Source: Nothophaeocryptopus gaeumannii
Taxonomy: Eukaryota; Ascomycota; Dothideomycetes; Mycosphaerellales; Mycosphaerellaceae
Length of the DNA: 64,000 nt
Direction of reading: 5' to 3'
Assembly (NCBI GenBank): GCA_031771865.1
Contig: JASISA010000040.1
Coordinates: forward strand, 1,364,001 to 1,428,000
The notes beneath the pieces are model-generated. The model worked only from the letters and a program-made list of their open reading frames with translations. It did not search any database and had not been told where the DNA came from. A program made the translations under genes and the position numbers. This document shows, in pieces, positions 55,923-64,000 of the stretch (its first letter is position 1; every line of letters begins with the position of its first letter).

Positions 55923-58905
55923 TCAACCAGAAAACTTAAACTTCGTAGCCTCCAACCTTCCCAACCCCTCTCGAGGAGCCACATTCCTCCGTCGATACGA
56001 ATTAGTGAAATCCTGCAACAGTCCTCTCACCTTCCTCGTCTCACCGCTCTCAATCCGCTGCTGGATGTTCCGGTACAGCCTCTCCTGCTCCTGAGGCGCA
56101 ATGGAACCCTGTGGGAGCATACCAACAGTCTTGGTGATCCATCCAGCAGCCTCTTTCGGCATCAGCTGGAAGATGGCGAGAAGAACACCACTCGCATCTG
56201 GGAAGCAGTCTTGCGGGAAGGAGTACATCATGCCGGTCATGCAGCGCTGCGTGAGCTGCTCGCCTTGTATCTTGATGAGCTCCTTGACGGTGTTCTGCAC
56301 TTGAGGAGGATTTGCTCGAAGGGAATAGGTGCCATCGTTGGCATCGAAGGATGGCGATGGAGCATCTTCTTGGCCATACGCGAGGAAGTCGCGAAGGAAG
56401 TGAAGTGTAGCCATCAAAGGCTCTTCTTTGAGAAGGGTGAGAGACGTTGATGCCGCGGAGAGGATCGTGGTCATAAGTGGAGATGATACAAGCTTGTTCG
56501 AGTGGTAAAGCAGAACATCAGTCGAGAGGCGGAAGAAGTCTTCAATGACATCGGGCAGCTCTTCAGGTGCCAGGTCGTTTAGTGCGCGCAGGAAGTTCGT
56601 CGCCTGCTGCTCGTAGAACGAATAGATTTGGTCAGTCGTCGCTCGTGATACGTAGTCCGACTCGTCCGAGAACTCGCGAATGATGCTGTCGGTGGCCCAG
56701 AGGAAGCAACCCTGTCTGCTGGCAGTGAAGCCTGCGGATAGCTTCTCTGCCAGCTGAGGTAGCAGTGGCTGAGTGTGTATGCGGTACGAAAGTACCATAT
56801 ACCGCCAGCATCGGCACACGCGCTCCACTATGGGGACAAAGCTGATGAAGGTCTCGCAGATGGTTCCTAGGATCTGGAAGACCTCTTGACAGTACTGAAC
56901 CGCAGGGTGCAGTTGCGATGGCTCGACGTAAGGCCGTACTTCTTGAACGAAAATGGTCAGTAGGTTAAGGTGGTCGGCGATGGCCAGCTTCTGCTCCTTC
57001 TCGATTGCGGCTTGCGCCATGGCCATCAGTCGTCGCACTATCGGATCGCAGCAGAGCTTCATCGACTGGTAGAGGGTATCGAGAGACTGCCTTCCCAGTA
57101 CTGATGCAACACCCTCGGTAGTCTCCTCTTGGCTGGTTGGTGGCAGCTTCTCCAGATTCGCTTCGTAGAACTGTTGTATTTGTGGCATGTAGTCCTTCAG
57201 TAACTCTGCGCAGTCGTTGCAGAAGAATTTGAAGCTCAAAGCCGCGGCCCGTACGACCTCCTTTGACTTGTGATCGAAGGCAGCCATGATAAAATTAAGC
57301 TGGTCTTGCAGTGTCTCGGGATGTTGCGCGGTCCATTCGGTGTATCGCCCAAGTGCCATGACTGCCTGAAACCGGACCTTCTCCTGGTCTGGGATCTGCA
57401 CGATGAGAGGGATCAGTTTCGGTAGCATGATATTCTCGTCGGGTGGCACCTGGCGACCCATGGCTCGCATGCTGAAAAGAGGAGCCTCGAGTTGTTGCCA
57501 CTCAGGAACATGGCCAGGTCCGGCTTGCGCGCCATGTTCGGCCACCCACTTTTCAATGAGCGCATAACTCTTTTGCAAGCATTCTGTGACGCCAATGACT
57601 TCGCAGCAGTCCTTTAGCACATCGCCAAGTTGATGACGGAACTCTCTGAAACGGTCCTCCGCTTCTCTGTCGCCGTCGAAGAGATCGTTGTCGTTTCCAT
57701 TTTCGGGATGCGGGTATTGAAGATGGCTGATCATCACATCGACTAGAGAAGAGTAGATGTCGACCATCTGTAGTCGGGCCATCATGTACCTTTCCAGCGT
57801 GATGTACTGCTTCAATTCGAACCAGAAGATGAAAGTTTGGCTGAGCGCTTCTCTCTCCTTGTCTTGACGACAGCACTCGAGGACAGCCTGGACGAGATCG
57901 CGGTACTGTTCTGGCTCCCTAGCCACAAGTATGATCCATGCCTCACCAGCTTCTGCGAAGATGCGAGTAATGCCCTTCAGAGTCTCCCAGTCCTCTTCGT
58001 CCGCGCTCGCCTTGATTCGGGGAGCAAGAGCTGCCAGTCTGGGATACAGTGCCTTGATATTGTTGATGTTCTCGTCCACCTCGCGGGTCTCCCTGAAGAT
58101 GGCGCACAGAGCCTCCACCGCAGAGTCGAAGGAAATGTCAGACTGAACTGCAGTCATGATCACGTCCATGAGCGGCGAGTTGACAATGTCGTTCAACGGG
58201 ACCTCTCTGATCCACGACGTTATGCACTCCATGAGCTGAGGGTTCTTTTGGGCCTCGGGTGACGATTGCGCATACTGTACGAGCAGGCGCAAGACGTGTT
58301 GTCCATTCTGTTCCAACAGCTCCATTTGCCGCTCTCTTAATTCATCCTCCGCCAAATTGATCTTGCGTCCTTCTGTGACCTCCTCAGGTAGGACGTGCAA
58401 AAACTCCAGCACACACGAGATGCCTGACTGATCGCTGCCCAGCGTCGATACCACCGTCTGCAGCACATCCTTCCAGTCCAGCATCAAGATGGCCAGGTTG
58501 GCGAGACAGACACATAGCTGTGTCCGTATTGGTTTCGGGCCCTTCGCATACTGCGCCAGCACAGAGACCAGTGTATCCCGCAGCTGCGGCCAGGACTCTC
58601 GTGGCAGTTGGTGGAAGTCAAAGACGATCTGCTGTTGTATTAGTCCTGCCTCTTCTCCTCCACTCCTTCTGCTCTTACCTTACCTTTCCCTTCAACGTCG
58701 TCGCCGCGAATAGCTTCGCCTCGTCGGTGGCCTGCGGTGACTGCAGGATAGCGAATGTGGATGTCCAGGCCTGCTCAGACTTTTGGAATTGCTCAAGGAA
58801 GGTATGTGCTTGGCTCTTCTGCGACCGTTCAACGTTGCTGGACATAGTCGCCAGTGCCGAGAGTACCGGCGCAAAGGCCTGCCCATTGCCGTTTGCCGTC
58901 GCCAT
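55923..58905 (-). CDS. MTR10: Nuclear transport receptor Mtr10 (importin/transportin-3 family)
   Basis: Karyopherin-beta of 975 aa; in yeast Mtr10 imports Npl3 and acts in tRNA retrograde import. Exon 1 is 58905-58684 and exon 2 58628-55923, with a 55-nt intron joining TTLKGK to IVFDFHQLP. The N-terminus LEQFQKSEQAWTSTFAILQS and DEAKLFAATTLKGKI is the importin-beta-like Ran-binding start. HEAT-type helices continue to the end, e.g. LRTQLCVCLANLAILMLDWK region, AWIILVAREPEQYRDLVQAV and KEVVRAAALSFKFFCNDCAE, with the C-terminal FTNSYRRRNVAPREGLGRLE typical of Mtr10. Length is as expected. Confidence 0.93.
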
Positions 58906-59421
58906 CGTAGTATACCCCGTTTCTGAGGACCAGGCGTGGACGGGAGTATGAGAATTCGGGTGTTGGCTAGCGATCTCGTTTCAGCACTTCCACCCTCCAA
59001 ACCATCGCTCGGTGTTAGCGGTCTCGAGTGGTTGATGAAGGAGCGTGTGGTGTTGAGAGGATATGTTGGAGTGGTTGTTGGTGCTGTAGTCAGGCCAAAC
59101 AGTCAAGCGAAATAATGTCGTCTCAAACCCCACCAGCCGTTGCCCGTCGCTGCGTCGCTACTGCCGCGCATGAACGCTCGGACCACACAAAAGTCTAATT
59201 CGGAGCCTTCAGTTCGATCCATGCATGTGAACCAGACCTCATCGCAAACATACAGAGACGACGAAGTCAGCAGCATTCGAAGTCTTTGATTGTGCGAAAG
59301 AAGATACCTATCGCGCTACGTCTACGATCTCACCGCGAACCCACTACGATCAGCGCATTCCCACGCGCCGGCACGCGACTCTAGACCACATACCGATACA
59401 CCCTCCACCACGTCCAACAAA
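58906..59421. other. Divergent promoter region, MTR10 / SME1
   Basis: 516 bp between two divergent housekeeping genes; both promoters and 5' UTRs must lie here. No other feature recognised. Confidence 0.5.
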
Positions 59422-59777
59422 ATGTCCGGTCGCGGCGGCGGAGGCCAGCGCAAAGTGCTGCTTCCTCCAATCAACTTCATCTTCAAGCTCCTGCAACAGC
59501 ACAGCACAGTTCAGATCTGGCTGTACGAACAGCTGGGAATCAGAATTGAGGGAAAGATCCGGGGCTTCGATGAGTTCATGAATCTGGTCGTTGACGAGGC
59601 CGTGGAGGTAAAGCAGCCTGGAAAGGGTGAGACAGAGGAAGATGTGAAGGGGCAGAGGAGGGAGCTTGGTAAGGAATTCTTATGGGAACGGAAACACACG
59701 GAGAGAGGACTAATGAGTGCACAGGGCAAATTCTGCTCAAAGGCGACAACGTCTGCTTGATCCAGAGCTTGACATGA
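59422..59777 (+). CDS. SME1: Small nuclear ribonucleoprotein Sm E
   Basis: 99 aa from exons 59422-59668 and 59725-59777 (56-nt intron GTAAGG..CACAG). Core Sm protein of U1, U2, U4 and U5 snRNPs. Sm1 motif: VQIWLYEQLGIRIEGKIRGF followed by DEFMNLVVDEAVEV. Sm2 motif, after the intron: QILLKGDNVCLIQSLT. The start MSGRGGGGQRKVLLPPINFI is the usual fungal Sm E N-terminus. An insert (KGETEEDVKGQRRE) between the two motifs is slightly longer than in yeast. Confidence 0.96.
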
Positions 59778-60023
59778 GGCAAAGTAAAAGACAGGACGTC
59801 AAGCTTTTCGCTATAAAGATTGCTGGCAGAGCCACATGAGCGGAGGAGTTCAGGCGTTTGGCGCAAAAGCGAGCCTCGAGACTTTGCAGAGGGTGCGAGT
59901 GGCTACCACACCACACGGAGTCGGTATGAGGGTCAAGACAAAGAAAATTACGATGAGAACAGAAAGCCAAAGATGTGAGTCGCCCTCAAGCCGCGAGCTC
60001 ATCCAAAATTTGCAATAAAATGC

Positions 60024-60787
60024 TCATTGGGTATCATCAAAAGTGAGCAGTGTGCCGTCTCCGACTGCAACAGCGTCTACTTTCCAGTCCCATTCCTGCA
60101 TAACCAGTGTGCCTTTCGGTACTATCTGCTCGGCGAGACATAGTCCGACTACGAACACATGGTCAGCGGATGCTTCAGGCCAAGGGCAGGAAGATACCTA
60201 CCAAGATATGGTTTCTTGCGCTTGCCGTCCTCACTGAAGCGAGTCAGGTACTTGTCATAGAAACCAGCGCCATGGCCGGTTCTGTTCATCTCGCGGTCGA
60301 ATGCGACTCCAGGCACAATGATCATGTCCAAGCCTGTCACCTCTGTCTTCTCCCTCGCGGTCCCATCCGGTGCGAAAGACAGACCTTTCCCGCCCATAGC
60401 ATTGTCCCTTTCATCCATGCCATCCGGCAGCGTTGGAATGCCCCATGAATCTCTCTCCAAGGCAGCAAAGTCCTGCAAGCCCTCCAACCTCAGCATGTCC
60501 ATGACTTGGGGCTTTGGCTTTCCAGTCCCAACTCTGTAGATGTAGGGAACAAAAACTTCCTTCGGTCCCCACAATGCATCACCCACCACTCCATCTGTCT
60601 GTGCTTCGCCTTTCGGCATAGACAAATAGATGCCTATTCGTTTCGCAGATTTGTACTGTGGCAAGGCTAGGATCAAGTTCTGAGCTTTTCGTGACTGCGC
60701 CAGTAGATCTTTCTCGGGCAATTCGGATAGGTTCTTCTTCGTCTGCAGCCTGAGCTCCTTCTTTGCTTCCTTCGCTGCGGTGGTCAT
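60024..60787 (-). CDS. FAU1: 5-formyltetrahydrofolate cyclo-ligase
   Basis: Enzyme converting 5-formyl-THF to 5,10-methenyl-THF with ATP. Exons 60787-60202 and 60148-60024, 53-nt intron; 236 aa. The start MTTAAKEAKKELRLQTKKNL corresponds to the usual start; an in-frame Met 46 codons upstream exists but adds an unconserved leader. Motifs are KRIGIYLSMPKGEAQTDGVV (substrate site), LDMIIVPGVAFDREMNRTGH with GAGFYDKYL (the ATP and Mg loop), and after the intron GLCLAEQIVPKGTLVMQEWD with VDAVAVGDG. Convergent with SME1. Confidence 0.94.
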
Positions 60788-61185
60788 GTTGCGTCGCGAA
60801 CAATTTCTGCACCAACGTATGGAAGGGAGGAGAGAACTCTTAGACATCAGCCATGGCGAGGGCGGCGGGAGGCTGGATATGATCGAAGCTCGACATAGCA
60901 TCACCTTGGCACCAAGCACATGCACCTTCTACTCTTGTCGTCGTCTGCAGCAGAACTATACAATCCCAGCCTGTACCACAGTGCTACTCCTCGCGCAGAC
61001 GCATGTGATGTACTATTCGAGACGAAGGTCCCACTTTATGATTAAAGTTCGTACCTGCCAAGAGAGATGGGGCGGCGACAAGGGTCTTTGGAGCAAGCGC
61101 ATTGCATTGCGACGACTCCCAACGCCCTCGCATTTTACTCGTATACTGCACATACACTCTTTCTCACACAGATCAGCAACCCGCT
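60788..61185. other. Divergent promoter region, cyclo-ligase / ROT1
   Basis: 398 bp between divergent genes. A long plus-strand frame crosses it but is an overlap of ROT1 in another frame. No element stands out. Confidence 0.5.
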
Positions 61186-62134
61186 ATGCTGCTCTACTAC
61201 TCCCTCGCGGCGGGACTGAGCCTCGTCACATCAGCAGCGGCACAAACATGGCCGACCGACCTCGTCGGCACGTGGTCTACCAAGTCAAACAAGACGCTTA
61301 CTGGTCCTGTACGGTCACCGAACATGCCTTGAATCAGGCCCAAGTCGCTCCCAAGACCAGGCTTGCCACGCTTAAGAGGTTTCAGTGTGCTGACTTCAGC
61401 CTAACATGGCGAAACAGAGCTTCTACGATCCCCTCAACGACAAGTTCCTTGAACCAAGCAGAACTGGCATCTCCTACTCCTTCACGAGTGATGGACACTA
61501 CGAGGAGGCCTACTACCGAGCCATCGCCAACCCGCAGAATCCAGCATGTCCTGGCGGCATATTACAATGGCAGCATGGGACTTGGGTGATGAACACGAAT
61601 GGAAGCCTGAGCATGACGCCAATCGCGGTTGACGGGAGGCAATTGTTGAGCAAGCCCTGCGATTACGAGAAAGGAATATACACGCGATACAATCAGAGTG
61701 AGCTGATGAAGGTGCGATCTCGAAACAGTGGAGGCATGGCAAGAGCGACAAACTGACATAAGGACCAGCAATACGAAGTCCTGACCGACCCGTACCACAA
61801 CATCCCGCGCCTGAACCTTTACGAATTCGACGGCACGCCCATGCAACCCATGTACCTCGTTTACTCACCACCCGAAATGCTCCCCACCAGCACTTTAAAC
61901 CCAACCACTTCCTCCACTGCAGGCGGCTCGAAGTACACCTCAAAAGCGAAGGCAAAGCGTGGCCTCGATCAACCAGAAGTCCCCCTCAACTGGAAGTGGA
62001 AGTACGAGCAGCGCGAAATGGGCGACGTCGTGCAGCGCATCAACGCCGACCGATTATGGTGGATCGGGTTGACGTTCACTGGACTGGGTGGACTGCTGTA
62101 CTTTGGACCGAGGAGGCTGGGACTGCGACTGTAG
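61186..62134 (+). CDS. ROT1: ER chaperone Rot1
   Basis: 260 aa from exons 61186-61308, 61418-61711 and 61769-62134. Rot1 is an ER-membrane chaperone needed for cell-wall beta-1,6-glucan synthesis and glycoprotein folding. It has a signal peptide (MLLYYSLAAGLSLVTSAAA), then DLVGTWSTKSNKTLTGP, joined by the first intron (109 nt) to SFYDPLNDKFLEPSRTGISY and SFTSDGHYEEAYYRA. N-glycosylation sites include NGS and NQS. The C-terminal membrane helix is LWWIGLTFTGLGGLLYFG followed by a short basic tail. Intron 2 has donor GTGCGA, which is non-consensus, but the frame (ELMK then QYEVLTDPYH) is convincing. Confidence 0.94.
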
Positions 62135-62676
62135 GAAATGTCGCGGAAGGAGCAGCAGCAGCAGGTCTGAAACCCTGAAACGAGCGAGATTCACGAGACA
62201 ACAGCTTCAATGCAGCGAAGTTAGGAAGACCATGTGTCAGAATTATGTGTACAGCGCAATCCCAGCATGCATTGGGGATGGAGTTTGAGGAGTATTGGCG
62301 ATATAGCGTGGAAGGGCGTCTATATACCATCTTGGTTCAAAAGTGTGAATAACGACAAGACGGAAGAGATATGGACTACTGTGTTATTGCATTTGGTGTG
62401 GTTCCTTCATACCCAGAAGGCATAGATAATAATCCTCTTCTGAGCCTGGTCTAGCCAAAGAGGCACGTAATGCAATATGAACTATTATCAAGATCAAGCC
62501 AACTTTTCTGTCTCCCCTCAGTTCAGGAACCATCATCTGTTGAGCTTCCTCATGATCAACTCACTAGCCAGACTCGTCGCCCCAGCAACATTGGCCCGAC
62601 GCACGCCTTTCTGAATCGGCTTCTCCCTCAACCGCAAAGCTTCCTTGAGAACTCCGAACCTCTGAAACTCACGACG
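62135..62676. other. Convergent intergenic region, ROT1 / low-complexity protein gene
   Basis: 542 bp holding two 3' ends. No extra gene recognised. Confidence 0.5.
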
Positions 62677-64000
62677 TCACTTTCCTGCCTTGCGCAAGTT
62701 TCGCTTCTCGGGTCTAGATGGCCTCGCATGACGCAAAGGGTTGCCGGGATCGTTGCCGACGTCTTTGGCGAAGGAGGTTGCGGCTGCCATGTCGCCGATG
62801 CCGTGGAGGGAGGTGGGCTTTTGGTTCTCAGGCGCTGGAGTCTCCGGGGCCGGGTCTGGCGTTGCGGAGGGTTGCTTAGACTCCTGCTTCTGCTGGGAAG
62901 CTGTGGCCTTTTCGAGCTCTTTCGCCTTCTCTTGTGCGTGCTTGAGGTGAGGAGGAGTGACGGATGGCTTCTTCTCTGGCTCCTTCTTCTCTGGCTCCTT
63001 CTCTGGCTCCTTCTCTGGCTCCTTCTCTGGCTCCTGCTGGGCCTTCTCCGCCTCCGCCTCAGCCTTCTTCGCCTGCTCGCGCTTGAGGTGAGGAGCCAAA
63101 GAGCTGGCCTTGGAAGGGGCTGGAGAGGCTGAAGTAGCCTGTTCGCGCTTGAGATGAGGAGCGAGGGAGCCGGCTTTGGAAGGACCCGGAGTCGTGGCAG
63201 GCTTCTCGGCCTGGTGTTCAGCCTTTGGAGTCGGTGCCTGCTTAGGCATAGTCTTAGGAGAGACGGGCTTCTCCTCCTGCCAGCCATATGGGAGAACAAT
63301 GCTAGGCTTCGACTGCTCAACAGTGGCTTTGACAGGCTCGAGCGGCCGACAACCTCCCTTCTTCGGCGCCTCTCTGTGCCAGACTGGGTTGCCAGCCAAC
63401 TTCGGCTTGGGCTTCGTGTCCTCCTCAAAGTCAAACTTGGTGAAGGTGGTCACAGATGTAGCACTGTCGACTCCCGGATCCTCTTTCCACTGCTTCTTGT
63501 TGAGCGCCTTCGATGCAGTGCCCTTGAGTGGCTCGGATGGGTAGAACCCGGGTTCGAGTATCGAACCATCGGGATCCCAAACGGTCTCGATAAGCTTCGC
63601 TTTCACGATCTTGCCCTTATTCTTGTCAGCAGGACGACCGAGCTGCTCCTCCGTCGAGCCATTGGCGTCGAGACGATGAGTTGGTGGTCGAGTGGCGCCA
63701 GCTCTGCCTTGCTTGTAAACGTTATTGTACAAGCGGACGAGCATGTCGTAGAAGCCGACATCGTAGTCGACGCACTGGAGGTACTCCCAGTAAAGGCGCA
63801 AGCCAGGTGGATCGTCTGAGTCGGCCTTCTGGAACGCTTTGTAAATTTCCTTGGCTGTGATCGTCTTCGAGTTGATTTGGGCTTCCTTCTGCCACGCTTT
63901 GAGCTCTCCGGCGTATTCTTCGAGCGCGCGCTTAACCTTCTTCTCAAGGAAGACGCCGGTGCTACCGACAGCCTCTGTAGTCGGAGTATTGCACGCGGAG
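62677..64000 (-). CDS. Low-complexity charged protein, 5' end cut by window
   Basis: Open frame of at least 440 codons that continues beyond 64000. The N-terminal part in the window (FLEKKVKRALEEYAGELKAW, ITAKEIYKAFQKADSDDPPG, YLQCVDYDVGFYDMLVRLYN) looks like a folded helical region. The C-terminal 300 residues are low in complexity: three copies of a (L/P)APHLKREQA-like unit near 63140, 63080 and 62945, four EPEK units, and Pro/Lys/Glu-rich linkers, ending RHARPSRPEKRNLRKAGK. I do not recognise the family. The repeated PHLKR(E)QA units with spacer could be short binding motifs. Confidence 0.7.
   Translation of the reverse strand, partial: SACNTPTTEAVGSTGVFLEKKVKRALEEYAGELKAWQKEAQINSKTITAKEIYKAFQKADSDDPPGLRLYWEYLQCVDYDVGFYDMLVRLYNNVYKQGRAGATRPPTHRLDANGSTEEQLGRPADKNKGKIVKAKLIETVWDPDGSILEPGFYPSEPLKGTASKALNKKQWKEDPGVDSATSVTTFTKFDFEEDTKPKPKLAGNPVWHREAPKKGGCRPLEPVKATVEQSKPSIVLPYGWQEEKPVSPKTMPKQAPTPKAEHQAEKPATTPGPSKAGSLAPHLKREQATSASPAPSKASSLAPHLKREQAKKAEAEAEKAQQEPEKEPEKEPEKEPEKKEPEKKPSVTPPHLKHAQEKAKELEKATASQQKQESKQPSATPDPAPETPAPENQKPTSLHGIGDMAAATSFAKDVGNDPGNPLRHARPSRPEKRNLRKAGK
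62968..63032. repeat. 12-bp coding tandem repeat (EPEK units)
   Basis: About five units of TTCTCTGGCTCC (plus strand), encoding repeated EPEK on the minus strand. Units are almost identical at DNA level, so copy number is likely to vary between strains. Confidence 0.8.

Noticed and set aside
60780..61589. 269-codon plus-strand frame over the ROT1 promoter and first exons
   Set aside because: It is in another frame than ROT1, whose spliced protein is clear.
62628..63434. Arg/Ser-rich minus-strand frame that looks like an SR protein
   Set aside because: It is a shifted frame of the EPEK/Lys-rich coding region; the +0 frame runs further and into a helical domain.
63540..63580. tRNA-like GGTTCGA word
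   Set aside because: Inside a coding region, no acceptor or anticodon stem can be formed around it.

Overview
The window looks like a nuclear segment of a filamentous ascomycete (Pezizomycotina). I favour a Dothideomycete, but that is an inference from gene make-up and not from a marker gene. The support is gene-dense GC-balanced flanks, short introns of 44-118 nt (mostly 45-65) with GT..AG borders, single-copy fungal housekeeping genes, and a central AT-rich block in which CpA/TpG are almost absent and TpA is everywhere. That last pattern is the signature of repeat-induced point mutation (RIP).

Left flank (1-6290): a 5'-complete, 3'-cut casein kinase 2 alpha gene and a divergent Pfa4-type DHHC palmitoyltransferase, then a fragment of an F-box-like gene. 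Next comes the 3' half of a large SNF2-like ATPase gene on the minus strand. That gene is split: its 5' half lies at 14526-17405. The break is an 8.2 kb hAT transposon (6291-14525) flanked by a perfect 8-bp duplication TTTTCGTT; taking out the element and one duplication restores an uninterrupted reading frame across the site.

Transposon block (6291-33850): the hAT element itself carries a 5.2 kb LINE (8111-13313, 12-bp target duplication). Beyond the ATPase 5' half lie unassigned AT-rich sequence, a 122-bp tandem repeat, a pogo/Fot-like element with TIRs of about 60 bp and a truncated pogo copy directly next to it. The second pogo copy is broken by another LINE (21879-26710), which itself holds a Tc1/mariner remnant. 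Then come a Copia fragment and a third, much less mutated LINE on the minus strand (28370-33551), joined to the last 290 bp of a second hAT element. Five premature stops in the 5' half of the host ATPase gene are all explained by C-to-T changes, which suggests RIP leaked from the repeats into single-copy DNA.

Right flank (33851-64000): an F-box-like gene whose reading frame is open into the hAT end, a DAL5-type MFS transporter, a Zn2Cys6 transcription factor, CIA2 (cytosolic Fe-S targeting), an Rcr-like membrane protein, a GPALPP/DUF3752 protein, VPS8 (CORVET), a SnoaL-like small protein, an iron-alcohol-dehydrogenase-family reductase, a second complete F-box-like gene, MTR10 (nuclear import), SME1 (spliceosomal Sm E), 5-formyltetrahydrofolate cyclo-ligase, ROT1 (ER chaperone), and a low-complexity protein cut by the window end. 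These genes do not form one pathway and nothing suggests a biosynthetic cluster. No rRNA, tRNA or CRISPR was seen. The unusual content is the layered transposon block and the disrupted SNF2-like gene, whose predicted protein has a non-canonical motif II and no visible C-terminal helicase lobe.
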